A stretch of 50,498 bases of DNA from a virus: positions 1 through 50,498 of IMG/VR virus record IMGVR_UViG_3300020442_000146; one strand, given 5' to 3'. Shown here piece by piece: positions 37,725 through 48,056 of this stretch (its first letter is position 1; every line of letters starts with the position of its first letter). The notes under the pieces are model-generated. The model did no database searches, was not told where the DNA came from, and saw only the letters and a list, made by a program, of their open reading frames with translations. The translations under genes and the position numbers were made by a program.

Positions 37725-38681
37725 TTATGAAGTTGTGTTATCAGCAATGATGCCGTTTGCAGCTTCATTTTTAGCGCAAAGTGTAAGCTCAGTAACGATT
37801 TGTCTCTGAGTGTTATCACCAGTTTTTGCAAGCTCAGTGTTTTTAGTTGGACGTAGTGTCGCAACTTCCCACTTATCATCTTGCATGATGAAAACGTCAC
37901 GGCTTCTGTTCTCGCGGCTAGGCATGAACTCAATGGTTCCCCACGGAGTTGTGTACACTGCCAAGCTTTTGATAACACGCTCGTCAGATGCTTGCACTTG
38001 TGAACGCTGGTTGTTGTTACCAGTAAAGCCGAGTGCCACGTTCATTTGAAACGCAGACAGATACACAGTGTCAGGCTCCCCACCGTTCTCCCAAATTGAT
38101 TGCATAACTGTGTCAAATTTGGTTTGTGAAAACGCTGTTGGAGTACCATCGTCTGTTCGAGCGTCAGTGCCGTCACCAGTTGGATTTGCACCAGAGTTAC
38201 CTGATTGAAAATCAACATTTGTTTTAATCCAAGACGGTGCGCCTGCCAACTCTCTAGCAGTCGATGCGTTACCAGCCACTTTTGCATTATTGTCAAATAG
38301 CGCTTTCTCTATATCGAGTTTTTGCTCTTTGGCAATTTTTACAATTTGGTAGGCCATCTCACGCTGTCTTCCAGCCTTGTTAAGACCTTCGTCAGTGTCA
38401 GATACGATTACCGCATTTTTGAAGATTTGTGTTCGGTTGTTAAGACGAACAGTTGCAACAGCCGCTTGAGCAGTAGTTGCGTCACCTTCAATATGTGCGT
38501 TTGCAGCACTGTTACGAAGTGTATCAGTCTGCCATTCTACCAATGTATTATTGGCTGTTGTTTTACCACACTTAGAAAAAAATGGTGTGGCCTCTGGAGT
38601 AATATTAGTAATAATATCGCTCAAGTCTTCTCTGATACCTACCTGATCATAGCTATCAAAGGTATTTGCTGGTTGTGCCAT
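37725..38681 (-). CDS. Major capsid protein, SU10/DUF5309 type (copy 2)
   Basis: A 318-aa protein, the same length as copy 1. Differences cluster in surface-like residues (PEATPFFSKCGKTTANNTLV vs PEETPFHTKSRKTTARNTLV) and the loop at 215-225, while the core and the C-terminus (NRSRDVFIMQDDKWEVATLR) are the same. Functionally equivalent capsid of a related strain. Confidence 0.88.
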   Translation of the reverse strand: MAQPANTFDSYDQVGIREDLSDIITNITPEATPFFSKCGKTTANNTLVEWQTDTLRNSAANAHIEGDATTAQAAVATVRLNNRTQIFKNAVIVSDTDEGLNKAGRQREMAYQIVKIAKEQKLDIEKALFDNNAKVAGNASTARELAGAPSWIKTNVDFQSGNSGANPTGDGTDARTDDGTPTAFSQTKFDTVMQSIWENGGEPDTVYLSAFQMNVALGFTGNNNQRSQVQASDERVIKSLAVYTTPWGTIEFMPSRENRSRDVFIMQDDKWEVATLRPTKNTELAKTGDNTQRQIVTELTLCAKNEAANGIIADNTTS

Positions 38682-38720
38682 TATCTTGTCCTTTCAACGG
38701 CTTATAGCATTTTGTTAATG

Positions 38721-39698
38721 CTAAGTTTTCATAATTAAGTCGATTGCATCTTCCATTCGACCTGTCTTTTGCAATTTTTGAAATTGCTTACGCTTTAGTG
38801 AGCCTTCTGGATCAGCTACTTTCTTAGCACCAGCTTTTACAACAGGTTTGGCTTTCTTGCTTTTAGCTTCTGCCTTTTTGCGATTTGCAACAATACGTCT
38901 AAACTTCATAGCATCGTTAGCCATTTGGATATAACGTGCATCGGCGGTGGCTGCGATCTCTTCATCACTAAAGCCATATTCTTTGGCGCTATTCATAAGT
39001 GACTGCCAGTGAGCTTGACTCTTTTCTGGATCAGCCAGTTCAGGAATTTTACCTCTGATTATTTCGCCTTGTTCTCTAACAAAAGCTTGGTGCTGCTCAT
39101 CAGCTTGCTGCTGTTGTTGTTGTTGTAGTTGTTGCATTTGCACTTGCTGCTGCTGGTAACTCTGCATATCAGCATCATATTTTGCCCTTTGCTCCATATA
39201 AGCAATGGGGTCACTCTCTGCCAGAGTATGATCTGGTAACTGAGGTTGTGACATAAAACCTTGCTGCTGTGCCTGATTGTACATCTGAGTTATCATTTGC
39301 TCACGTTGAGAGATTTCAGCAGCTTTTTGCTCAACTTGTTTTCGAGCTTCTGCCACTTCTTGAAACCTCTTGTTTATTGCGCTTTGACCTGAATAACTTT
39401 GCTTTAACTGGTCTATTGTTACCGTTTCTTCCTTGCCGTCAGACTTGACAGTGTAATACTCTGGCTCGACAGTTTCTTCTTCAATGTCAGTTGCTTCAAT
39501 ATCAGTATCTAATAATTCTTCATCAGATACCTCTAGCTCATCAAGCTCATCAGTTTCCTCAACTGCTTCCACTTCAACCTCTTCGACCTCTGGAGCTACA
39601 GTTGTTTCTTCCTCAACTTGATTAGTTTCGCCTGTTTGTTCTTGCGCTGGCGCTATGATTTGTTCAATCGCGCTTTCTATACTGTCAGTCGTTTGCAC
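38721..39698 (-). CDS. Putative scaffolding protein (copy 2)
   Basis: A 325-aa protein. The acidic first ~95 residues have diverged from copy 1; the Gln-rich coiled coil and the basic tail (NRKKAEAKSKKAKPVVKAGAKK) are conserved. Ends RMEDAIDLIMKT. Scaffold role as in copy 1. Confidence 0.75.
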   Translation of the reverse strand: MQTTDSIESAIEQIIAPAQEQTGETNQVEEETTVAPEVEEVEVEAVEETDELDELEVSDEELLDTDIEATDIEEETVEPEYYTVKSDGKEETVTIDQLKQSYSGQSAINKRFQEVAEARKQVEQKAAEISQREQMITQMYNQAQQQGFMSQPQLPDHTLAESDPIAYMEQRAKYDADMQSYQQQQVQMQQLQQQQQQQADEQHQAFVREQGEIIRGKIPELADPEKSQAHWQSLMNSAKEYGFSDEEIAATADARYIQMANDAMKFRRIVANRKKAEAKSKKAKPVVKAGAKKVADPEGSLKRKQFQKLQKTGRMEDAIDLIMKT

Positions 39699-39708
39699 GG
39701 TACTGCTC

Positions 39709-39945
39709 CTATTGTTTACGATCTAATAATGTCTCTGCCGCAATAGCGGCGTCAAGCTGCACTTCGATCTTGTTTAATGCACGCAAAATAGCGTGCGCCT
39801 CTTCACGTTGCTCAACGTCTTGAACACCGCTAGTCGTAAAAAGCCTAATTTGCTCATTACGAACATCCTCAACAAACTGCTTAAAAGCAGTATCGTTTTT
39901 TAACCTTTTGGCATCTTCTGCCTGTATTCTTATTTCTGTTGTCAT
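39709..39945 (-). CDS. Small conserved protein between scaffold and portal (copy 2)
   Basis: A 78-aa protein, MTTEIRIQAEDAKRLKNDTA ... ETLLDRKQ. About 85% identical to copy 1 by eye. Overlaps the portal stop by 4 bp. Function unknown. Confidence 0.8.
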   Translation of the reverse strand: MTTEIRIQAEDAKRLKNDTAFKQFVEDVRNEQIRLFTTSGVQDVEQREEAHAILRALNKIEVQLDAAIAAETLLDRKQ

Positions 39946-42044
39946 AAGCCTGCTGCTTTAGCGGTCATATCGTTTATTTGCCGCTCTCTTTCTTGCTCTG
40001 CTTTAATTCTAGCTACATCAACCGTTGAGCCATATTGACCTAACGTCCTAGCTGCATCAACATATAAATTTTGTGCCATTTGATCTCTTTTTAGATCATC
40101 CTCCATAGCCATCTCTTCACGCTTTCTAGCATCATCCATCTGCGCTTTTTGCATATCAACTTGCGCTTTAGTTTGAGCCTTCATTGCTTCAGCCTGCACC
40201 ATCATTGACGCTGGGTCTTGCCCCTGACCCTGCTGAGCTAACATAGCTTGTTGCTGTTGCTGCATCTGCAAGAGTTGCATTTCTATCTCTGGTGTAATTG
40301 GTGCAAAGTAACGATCTGCGTTTCTAATACCGCTAGAGGCTAATATATCTGCAAGAGTGTTACGAATGTTTGTAAGAGATACTAAACCATTCATAGGGCC
40401 ATATGTTTGATAAACCATAGTTTGTTGTTGTAGAGCCATAGCTAAAGCATTTGTCTTCTCTTCCTCTCTACCAGTGCCAAGCCCTACATTAATGCTAATA
40501 TCCATATCTATGTCAAAAGCTTTTGGATCAACAGGCTGGAAGCGTCCATTCATACGCATCATAGCTCCGTCTTCCATATTCTTTTGCAGCAATCTTAGCA
40601 TTAAGCCAAACAAGTCTCTTGCACCGTCAGCTAAGTTTCGCACCATCACTTCTACCTGACCTGCTGCGGCCTGCACAGTAGCCTGTACAGCAGCTTTAGT
40701 TGTAGACTGCATAGCATCAGGGTCTAGCCCCATAGAGGCCTTAGTTACGCCTGTCTTGCCTTCTACAAGCTGATCTAGGTACGTTAATGCGCTTAGTGTC
40801 TGTCCAGCAGTAAATGGCACAGCTAAATCTTGCACTGCGCCAGCCTGACGCATACGAACAATAGCACCTATTTCGTTGTTTAGAACATCATCTATATTTA
40901 CTGCACCATCAACTATACCAACTCTAGGATTGTTAGTCATAGCTACGTTATCTAGTATGCCTCTTAAAATAGAGGTTGCTGCGTCCTGATCATCTAAAAC
41001 TAAATCGGCAATACTTCTGCCATAGAATGTGTGGGGTTCAGGGTCTACTTCAAATTTTGCAAAAGGTAATTCGTCTGCTAACTCATAATCTAGCAGCTTG
41101 TACTTCGTTCCACCGCATAGAAACCTATGCAACACAGCAACCCCTGTTCCGTCTATGTCCATCCTCATGTAAGCCTCAGTCACAGTAACTTGCTTCATAG
41201 ATGGATCAGAGCTTGTTTCACTAAAGTTATCTTCATAGCCTTGACGCTCATAACGCTCTGCTTCAGTCATTTCTGAACCTGCATCAAAGCTATCCAACTT
41301 TAAAACATCATCAGGATCATATCCCATAGATATAAGGTCACTAGCTCTCATCTCTGACCTATGAACAACAACATGGGCGTCTTCTAATGTCCTACAGTTT
41401 CTATCTACAAAAAACTCCTCTGGCGGTACGCTTTCTATTTTTAAGCAACCAGCATATGCCTTTCTAGAAACCTTTGCAGAATGAACAGGCGTTTTCATTT
41501 CAGCGCCATCTTCATCTATACTCATCTCCTGCTCGACAGTATGCTCTAAAACAGTTACATCATCGTCCTGCACTAAAAATGTGTACTCATCATCGGATAG
41601 ATTCGTGTAAGTATAAATCTCTGCTTCTGGCATTTCTTCCCAATAAGCTTTGACTATACCCTGTTTTTTAATTAGCGCATCGTGAAATGCATCGTTCAAC
41701 ACCCTATAACCATTGCTACGCTGAAACTCATAATGAACGTAATCAGTCGCCTGCTCTGCCATTGCCACATCTTCAGGGCCATGCGGCATAAACTCAACTG
41801 GTCTTGCAGTGCTTAGAAACACACGCATCAATGAAGGTTTAATAGCGCGAACCGTATCCCTAACTTTAGTAGCAACTACTTTACTGCGCCCATCTTCATA
41901 GCCTATATCTACCTCGCCATCATAATAGCGCTGAGCAACTATTCTATCTTCAGATATTTCACTCTCAACAAAATCTACTGCATCATCTATAGCGTTCTGA
42001 ACAATAGTTTCTATTTCGCGTTCTGTTTTAGCTTTTAGTTCCAT
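39942..42044 (-). CDS. Portal protein, P22-like (copy 2)
   Basis: A 700-aa protein. Nearly identical through the body; differences in the wing (EEMKTPVHSAKVSRKAYAGC vs VEVQTPVHSAKVSRRETTGR) and in the C-terminal barrel. The start MELKAKTERE also supports the start chosen in copy 1. Confidence 0.88.
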   Translation of the reverse strand: MELKAKTEREIETIVQNAIDDAVDFVESEISEDRIVAQRYYDGEVDIGYEDGRSKVVATKVRDTVRAIKPSLMRVFLSTARPVEFMPHGPEDVAMAEQATDYVHYEFQRSNGYRVLNDAFHDALIKKQGIVKAYWEEMPEAEIYTYTNLSDDEYTFLVQDDDVTVLEHTVEQEMSIDEDGAEMKTPVHSAKVSRKAYAGCLKIESVPPEEFFVDRNCRTLEDAHVVVHRSEMRASDLISMGYDPDDVLKLDSFDAGSEMTEAERYERQGYEDNFSETSSDPSMKQVTVTEAYMRMDIDGTGVAVLHRFLCGGTKYKLLDYELADELPFAKFEVDPEPHTFYGRSIADLVLDDQDAATSILRGILDNVAMTNNPRVGIVDGAVNIDDVLNNEIGAIVRMRQAGAVQDLAVPFTAGQTLSALTYLDQLVEGKTGVTKASMGLDPDAMQSTTKAAVQATVQAAAGQVEVMVRNLADGARDLFGLMLRLLQKNMEDGAMMRMNGRFQPVDPKAFDIDMDISINVGLGTGREEEKTNALAMALQQQTMVYQTYGPMNGLVSLTNIRNTLADILASSGIRNADRYFAPITPEIEMQLLQMQQQQQAMLAQQGQGQDPASMMVQAEAMKAQTKAQVDMQKAQMDDARKREEMAMEDDLKRDQMAQNLYVDAARTLGQYGSTVDVARIKAEQERERQINDMTAKAAGL

Positions 42045-44693
42045 CTATTGCTCCTGTAGTGTTGCCGAAGCTCCAACCAAGTAAGGCGCTATGCTTCTTT
42101 CTATTCTTGCAAAGTTTTTAGGGTTTTTAACATCTAAAAGTAAACTTTTAAATAACTCTTCATCCTCGACCGCACGCATCATTAGTTGTTCAGCTTTATT
42201 TGTTGTTAATCTGCTTAATAAAGCTTTCATTCTTTCTGAAAGAATTTGAGCAGTTTGCAAGCTTCCTCCTGCACTTCCACCACCCATAGCGCCACCTTGT
42301 CGCGCTGCATATATTCTACCGACAATTTCTACAAGTTTGTTTGTTGGGAATGGACTAATTGCGCCTTTTGTAGAACGCCCCACTCTTGCTAAATCTAATT
42401 TTTTTACTTCTTTTGTAATTAAATTTAATCTATTTAGTTCTGCACTTGTATAAACCTGATTAGCTACAGACTTAAATGTTTCATCATTAAGTTGGCTTTC
42501 TAATCTAGTTCCCCTTACTTGTGACGCAGGCAAATCTACATTAGCTGCAACTTGTGGTGTATCTATAGAATTGTTTAAAACTCTTTGAGACAATGCGGAT
42601 TTTATTCCATTTAAAGCCTGACCTGTCGTATCTTTCTTTGCAGTCCTAACTAGGTTAGCCATCTCTATTTGCGGATTTTGAGAATTAAAAATGTTATCTA
42701 AAGCTTGTCTTGTATTTGATTGAGAAAATCTTGCTAAAGTACCAGCTTCTACATTTGCTACCAAGTTTTGCCCTGTTTGAGTAATATCTTCTATTTTTTG
42801 CTTAGTATTTAAAGCGTTCTCTACATCTGTTTTTATAGAAGCAAACTCTGGAGAGTCTAAAACTCTATTATATTTTTGTAAAAAATTATCAGCTTTGCTT
42901 TGATTAAATTTACCATTAGGAAAAACATCTTTATCAAACCTTACTCTTAAAAAGTTTGTTATAGCTCCTATACCTTCATCTCTACCAGCTTCAGAAACTT
43001 CATCGCCAGACAGAGCAGCTTTAAAATCTTTAGTTGATAATAAATTCTCTACATCACTACTTTTAGTTAAGGATTTCTCCAAAGTAAGCTCATCTCTTAC
43101 ATTCGGATCACCTGTTGCTTTTTTAGCAAGCAAACTTCCCACAGTTCCACGAGAAAATTTATCGTGATATATTCTAGTAAAGTCTCTAGCTTCAGCTATT
43201 GCCCTTCCAACATCAGTGGCTAAATCAACATTATTTAAATCTTCTAAAATGTCATTAGCTATTTCATTAGCCAATCTAGCCATATTGCTGTTTGGGGTTG
43301 CGCCAGATGAAGCATCTCTAGACCTTGATCTAAGTTTAGAATATAAATCAAGTAAATCTTTAACTTTTATATCTTTGTTCTTTTTCGCATATTTTTTACG
43401 AAATTGATTAATTTCTGGCGGCATATCTGCTTTAGAAAATTCACCTAAATTTTTCTTTTGAGTAATAACAGCCTGATTAGTTAACGGTGAGCTTATTGTT
43501 TGATTTTTTGGAATACGATTCCACAGTCTATTTCTTTCTACTCTTGCAGCATTTTTAGCTCTTAAAAGCTCTGCGCTTAGTATAACGCTAGACTGCATAT
43601 CATCTGCACCCTCATCTGCTATTTTAGTCGTTGCAGATTGTTGTGCAGCCTTTACATATTGATTAACCCTGTCAGTAAATGCTTTTACTCTTTGCGCCAT
43701 AAAAGCTTGAGTGTCTTGCACATTTCCTTCAGGAGTAAATTCTTTTCTAGCAATTTCATCTGACTCTGCCCTTCTAGCTTCAATTCTTTCTCTTACTAGA
43801 GGGTCTCTTTCCATCGCTTCACGCTCAACCCTTGCAAAATATTCTTCACCTGTTTTTTGCATTGGAGTTAAGTTTAATGGGCTTTCTCCCATTCTGTTCT
43901 CAGCTATGTTTATGGCTGCTTGCCTACCCCCTGCGCCACGCACAAGCTCATCTGAAACAAGTCTTTCTGCACCTGCTTCAGTAAACGGCGCAAGAGCTTT
44001 TTTTGTTCCTTGATACGCATTTGCAATAGGTCTAGCCACATATGCAGCAGGTGGTAAATTTAAAGCAAGATCACCTACTTGCTTTGCCTGATCTACTACA
44101 ATCCTTCCCCCTGCTGGTAATACACCAGTAGCCATACCGCCTGTAAGAGCAGCAATATCTTGAACAGGTTTGCTATAACCTCTGTCAGCAGCCTCACCTT
44201 GAGCAACCCTACCGCCTCCACCAGCTAAAAGCTCTGCTAAAAATCCACTTTTAGTTGCCATCGTGGGATAAATTGTATCAGCAATAGCTCCTGTTATACC
44301 TTGTGCGCCCCTTAAAGCCTTTACACCAGCCGTAAATGGTAAAGCATATGATGCAGCCTCACCTATACCCTTGCCAGTTCTTTCACCAAGATTTTGAGCT
44401 TCGCCTTCTGCGACACTTATATTTGACATATCCATAAGGTTTTTAAGACCAGTTTCAGCCGAACCCGTGTATTGGTCAAATGGATTTATCAAATCCACCA
44501 TGCCACCTATATTCTCTGCAATCTCTTTATTAATTTGCCCCATAATATTACGAAAAGTAGATTTTTTAGGCTCAGCGCTTTCCTGACTATTTGCTAATCT
44601 ATTAGCAATTACAGCTAATTTTGCAGCGTCCTCTTTTCTTCCAGCCGCTTCTGCGTTTCTAAGAGCTTCTAGTGTTTGTTCTAATTGAGACAT
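42045..44693 (-). CDS. Putative internal virion / DNA-ejection protein, 882 aa
   Basis: It replaces the 541-aa gene of copy 1. MSQLEQTLEALRNAEAAGRK EDAAKLAVIANRL at the N-terminus, then hydrophobic Gly/Ala-rich parts (about 90-240: KGIGEAASYALPFTAGVKAL) and a long helical coiled-coil body. End QEQ as in copy 1, and the last base is next to the portal ATG. Long helical proteins with hydrophobic patches at this locus are expected to be ejected into the cell. Function inferred. Confidence 0.7.
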   Translation of the reverse strand: MSQLEQTLEALRNAEAAGRKEDAAKLAVIANRLANSQESAEPKKSTFRNIMGQINKEIAENIGGMVDLINPFDQYTGSAETGLKNLMDMSNISVAEGEAQNLGERTGKGIGEAASYALPFTAGVKALRGAQGITGAIADTIYPTMATKSGFLAELLAGGGGRVAQGEAADRGYSKPVQDIAALTGGMATGVLPAGGRIVVDQAKQVGDLALNLPPAAYVARPIANAYQGTKKALAPFTEAGAERLVSDELVRGAGGRQAAINIAENRMGESPLNLTPMQKTGEEYFARVEREAMERDPLVRERIEARRAESDEIARKEFTPEGNVQDTQAFMAQRVKAFTDRVNQYVKAAQQSATTKIADEGADDMQSSVILSAELLRAKNAARVERNRLWNRIPKNQTISSPLTNQAVITQKKNLGEFSKADMPPEINQFRKKYAKKNKDIKVKDLLDLYSKLRSRSRDASSGATPNSNMARLANEIANDILEDLNNVDLATDVGRAIAEARDFTRIYHDKFSRGTVGSLLAKKATGDPNVRDELTLEKSLTKSSDVENLLSTKDFKAALSGDEVSEAGRDEGIGAITNFLRVRFDKDVFPNGKFNQSKADNFLQKYNRVLDSPEFASIKTDVENALNTKQKIEDITQTGQNLVANVEAGTLARFSQSNTRQALDNIFNSQNPQIEMANLVRTAKKDTTGQALNGIKSALSQRVLNNSIDTPQVAANVDLPASQVRGTRLESQLNDETFKSVANQVYTSAELNRLNLITKEVKKLDLARVGRSTKGAISPFPTNKLVEIVGRIYAARQGGAMGGGSAGGSLQTAQILSERMKALLSRLTTNKAEQLMMRAVEDEELFKSLLLDVKNPKNFARIERSIAPYLVGASATLQEQ

Positions 44694-44704
44694 ATTAATA
44701 AACC

Positions 44705-46147
44705 TTAATCGGCTGTTGGAACAAATTGCGGTGTAGTTACGTTAAGCTTTTGCTCATTAGGCAAATTTCTATTAATTAAATTTATTTCATCTGAAGAAAG
44801 ATTTGGCGCTGATTGTATTGTTGCCCTACCCTGCAAAGATTTAAGAAGAGATTTGTAATCTTCTAAATATCGTTTTACTTTAGGTAACTCTTCTGTTGCT
44901 AAACTAATTGATTCAGGTTTTACTCTTGTTTTTCCACTAACAATGTTTTGGTAATGCATCACAGTATCCTCTAAAGCTTTAACCATAAGCTTTGATTTTT
45001 CTATGGCATCAGCAACACCAGTTCTAGTTGAGCTAGGATCAATAGTGTAGTTATCTAAAACCATTTGTCTGGTAAAGTTTGAAGGCCTTCCTTCAACTTC
45101 AACAGTAGCAGCAAGAACAGTATCAGCTTGTAGCTTTCTTAAAGCTGCATTTGCTTCACCAGCTTCATCAAAAATAAATTGTCCTGAAATAGCGTCTGAT
45201 ATTTTATTAACAATATTTTTACCAAAACCAGTAAGTCCTAACGCTTCTGTAGCATCCTTGCCAGCAAATGATCCATCTGACCCATCACCTGCTTTATCGC
45301 TTTGTATATTTAATTTTTCTTCTAAATCCTCAATATTGGCTGGTTTAAATTCAGTTCTTTCATTAGTAGCTATATTATATTTTTCAGCTATACCTGTAAC
45401 TGGATTAGGTACTATTTTAATTACACCATCAACTATACCTACGGCGTCAGCCCTAGATAAATTAAAATTCTTTTCTATTCTAGCAATTTCAGCTTCTTTT
45501 GCGCTTGGAGTAAGCGCAGCTTTTGCAGCATCTCTTTCCATACCGTATTGGTTTGAAAGACCTAAAAGTTTTTTCTTAAAATTAAAATTATAATCAGCTA
45601 AAAATGTTGCTTCCTCTAAACTTAATTGACTTTTGATTTTAGCAAGGTCTATTCCTAATGAATTTTGCAACTCCATTAACTTTACTCTATTGTCAAAATC
45701 AGCGCCTCTACTTAATTCCTGCCTTTGTCTTAATAATTCTTCCTGTTGCAGCATTTTTTTCAATTCAAATTGTTGATTTGCAAGATTTTGACTTGATGTA
45801 AAATCTCTTCCTGCGTCAGCTAATTGCATTTGCCTTTGAAACGCTAAATCAGCCGCAGAAGAAGCTCTAGCCGCAGCCCTTTGCTCACTTTCTATGTCAA
45901 ACATTAATTTGTAAGCATCAGCGCCTTTTAATTGACCTGTACCAACCATAGCAGCAAGCCTATTACCCATAGGCGTACCTAAACCTTTTAAATATTCAAC
46001 AGTTTTATTTTTTGCTCTGTTAGCTGTGCGCTGCTGCTGTATTGTTTGCAGCGCTTGATTAAGACCTCTATCAGGTTCAAATCTTAATGTATTAAATGCT
46101 CTTGCTGCTGCGCCTGCAAAGTCTCTAAAATCATAATCTTTAACCAT
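44705..46147 (-). CDS. Putative internal virion protein, 480 aa
   Basis: N-terminal ~95 residues are shared with the 373-aa copy 1 protein (RDFAGAAARAFNTLRFEPDR, QQQRTANRAKNKTVEYLKGL). The rest is longer, with a coiled coil at ~115-200 and a C-terminal domain unlike that of copy 1. It is probably an ejection or core protein with an exchanged C-terminus. Confidence 0.7.
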   Translation of the reverse strand: MVKDYDFRDFAGAAARAFNTLRFEPDRGLNQALQTIQQQRTANRAKNKTVEYLKGLGTPMGNRLAAMVGTGQLKGADAYKLMFDIESEQRAAARASSAADLAFQRQMQLADAGRDFTSSQNLANQQFELKKMLQQEELLRQRQELSRGADFDNRVKLMELQNSLGIDLAKIKSQLSLEEATFLADYNFNFKKKLLGLSNQYGMERDAAKAALTPSAKEAEIARIEKNFNLSRADAVGIVDGVIKIVPNPVTGIAEKYNIATNERTEFKPANIEDLEEKLNIQSDKAGDGSDGSFAGKDATEALGLTGFGKNIVNKISDAISGQFIFDEAGEANAALRKLQADTVLAATVEVEGRPSNFTRQMVLDNYTIDPSSTRTGVADAIEKSKLMVKALEDTVMHYQNIVSGKTRVKPESISLATEELPKVKRYLEDYKSLLKSLQGRATIQSAPNLSSDEINLINRNLPNEQKLNVTTPQFVPTAD

Positions 46148-46155
46148 GTTTCACC

Positions 46156-46833
46156 TTAAAATGATGGCATACCAGTTGCAGCAGAAGCGGCTGCTGTTAA
46201 ATAATCCATAATACCTAATTGTCTTGTTTGTGTTTGCGTTGTTGGTACTGGTGACGCACCTAATGCAGCTAAAGGTAACTGTAGCTTATTCATTGGTGCG
46301 TTGGCATAGTTGTTGTATTGATTTCTAGCAGAATCAATTAGAGCTTGCATGGCTTGCTGCTGCATTTGCCCTTGACGCATTTGTTGATCACCTAAAGCTT
46401 GACCATAGTTAAAAGATTGTGCGCCCATCCCTGCTAACTGCCCAGCCGCACCTAACTGCCTGCCTAAATCTGCCTGAGATGCGCTTAATGCAGTATTAAA
46501 ACCTTGCTGTCTCATTCTGTTTGCTTGATCAAACATTTGCTGAGTGTAGTTTTTTGCCATCTCAGCTTCAGCTATTCCGTGCCTAGAGCCACCAAACGCA
46601 TTTGCCGCAGTTGCTTGTGCGCCTAGCATATTTTGTGCATTTAATGCCTGACTACCTACATCCCTAAGTGTTTGCTGAACAACTTGGTTTTCATATGGGT
46701 TTTGGTAATTTGCCATTCCTTGCGCAGCAGTTTCATTTAAACCTTGCGCCGTTCTTCCCATAGCACCCATTTGCGCCTGAGATGCTTGATTGTATGGATT
46801 TGCCGTCATTGCTGGGTTTGCTGCGCCTGCCAT
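46156..46833 (-). CDS. Ala/Gln-rich virion protein (copy 2)
   Basis: A 225-aa protein. MAGAANPAMTANPYNQASQA ... NPYENQVVQQTLRDVGSQAL NAQNMLGAQA ... AFGGSRHGIAEAEMAKNYTQ. Core shared with 8069-8701; the C-terminal ~50 residues differ. Probably an ejectosome component. Confidence 0.7.
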   Translation of the reverse strand: MAGAANPAMTANPYNQASQAQMGAMGRTAQGLNETAAQGMANYQNPYENQVVQQTLRDVGSQALNAQNMLGAQATAANAFGGSRHGIAEAEMAKNYTQQMFDQANRMRQQGFNTALSASQADLGRQLGAAGQLAGMGAQSFNYGQALGDQQMRQGQMQQQAMQALIDSARNQYNNYANAPMNKLQLPLAALGASPVPTTQTQTRQLGIMDYLTAAASAATGMPSF

Positions 46834-46834
46834 G

Positions 46835-47329
46835 TTACTTACCCCTTGCCATTGTGCTTCTTGATATAGGTTGCACCCCTATAGGTGAATTATTTGTATA
46901 GCCTGTTGGCGTAAAACTTTCTGCACTTCCCATTGGGGCAGCATTACTGCCTGCTTGACCTGTTTGTGGATTCATAAAAAATGTATCCATATATTGACTT
47001 TGCGCTGGTCTAAGTTGAGCTAAATTTTCTACAGATTGCTCATAAGTTGGCGCAGATGAGTACCCCATAACGCCGCCAGCAAACTCTGTTGCTTCAGGCA
47101 TATATTGACCAGCGCCGCTTTCCATTCCAAAAGCTGTGGCTGCATTTTGCGTGTTTTGAAACGCTGCATCCTGCATTGGCGTAAAAGCAGCTACATCAGG
47201 TCCGTAATAAGGTGTGTAACCTATATTAGATATTTTATCTGCAAGAGCTAAATTAGATTTAGCAGCATCCTCAATGTATGCTGGTATTTCTGTTTTTGTG
47301 GTTTTACCACCACCCTTATTACCGCTCAT
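46835..47329 (-). CDS. Virion-associated protein (copy 2)
   Basis: A 164-aa protein. MSGNKGGGKTTKTEIPAYIE ... GYTPYYGPDVAAFTPMQDAA. The start is chosen as in copy 1 because of the GGAG before MSGNKGG; the frame is open to 47374. The C-terminal third differs from copy 1. Structural role inferred. Confidence 0.7.
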   Translation of the reverse strand: MSGNKGGGKTTKTEIPAYIEDAAKSNLALADKISNIGYTPYYGPDVAAFTPMQDAAFQNTQNAATAFGMESGAGQYMPEATEFAGGVMGYSSAPTYEQSVENLAQLRPAQSQYMDTFFMNPQTGQAGSNAAPMGSAESFTPTGYTNNSPIGVQPISRSTMARGK

Positions 47330-47330
47330 C

Positions 47331-47705
47331 CTATATCTCCTTTTGAAATGAGGCGTGTAATGGTTTCCAGCCATGCGCCTTTAAAGGTTTCTTCCATCCA
47401 AAACGACCTGTAATCGTCAACGCCTCACACCCATAATGCTTTGCCCAACTTGTAACATCACTGTGCATATCTAACAACTGATCTAGCTCACCACCGCCTA
47501 AAAACACGTTTAGCACCTTTTTTCTAGGATATATCACAATTTCAGTAACAATGCACCCCCTTGGACTAGGCCATAATTGCATATTACCCTCAACAATACC
47601 TTTTGCCACATCCTTAAAATTATGCGTACCACCTGAATACTCTAAAGCCGCCTCAATCCAAGGGCGGCATCTTTCCAGTTCGTTAACTTGCGTATCTTTA
47701 GGCAT
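47331..47705 (-). CDS. Conserved phage protein, GNAT-like appearance (copy 2)
   Basis: A 124-aa protein, almost identical to copy 1 (MPKDTQVNELERCRPWIEAA; RGCIVTEIVIYPRKKVLNVF LGGGELDQLLDMH). High conservation across the diverged copies suggests a core role. The molecular role is unknown. Confidence 0.7.
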   Translation of the reverse strand: MPKDTQVNELERCRPWIEAALEYSGGTHNFKDVAKGIVEGNMQLWPSPRGCIVTEIVIYPRKKVLNVFLGGGELDQLLDMHSDVTSWAKHYGCEALTITGRFGWKKPLKAHGWKPLHASFQKEI

Positions 47706-48056
47706 TTACCATGTAGCTAGTGCTACCCTCTTCCAAATTGCACTACTTCCATCATAATCGGCAACACAAATATAAATATAATTTGTATCCCAAGCTATCA
47801 TTCCAGTTACATCGCCTACACTACCAGTGTTTGCACTAGGAGTAGGTTGTTTTGTTGCAAGCTGTCGAAAAGCATTATCGCTAGAAACAACTGCATATTT
47901 TTTAGTTTCATCCCACAATATAACGCCATTTTCTGATGGGTTATCGTCTGCGGATTTAAAATATAATTTACCTAAATTACGCTGCAAATAGTTAGTAAGT
48001 TGCCTACCCCATTGCGATAGGTCTTGGCTTATAACTGGCAAAATAGGAGCAGGCAT
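47706..48056 (-). CDS. Putative tail-tip/fibre protein, short version, 116 aa
   Basis: Residues 1-68 match the 219-aa copy 1 gene (LGKLYFKSADDNPSENGVIL). The C-terminal part is a different and short strand-rich module, GDVTGMIAWDTNYIYICVAD YDGSSAIWKRVALATW, a module common in phage fibres. So an exchanged tip on a constant base. Shares its first base with the 629-aa gene stop. Confidence 0.68.
   Translation of the reverse strand: MPAPILPVISQDLSQWGRQLTNYLQRNLGKLYFKSADDNPSENGVILWDETKKYAVVSSDNAFRQLATKQPTPSANTGSVGDVTGMIAWDTNYIYICVADYDGSSAIWKRVALATW

Noticed and set aside
37670-37978. 102-aa minus-strand ORF overlapping the end of the capsid gene
   Set aside because: It lies in a different frame inside the conserved capsid 3' end, crosses the hairpin and is absent from copy 1.
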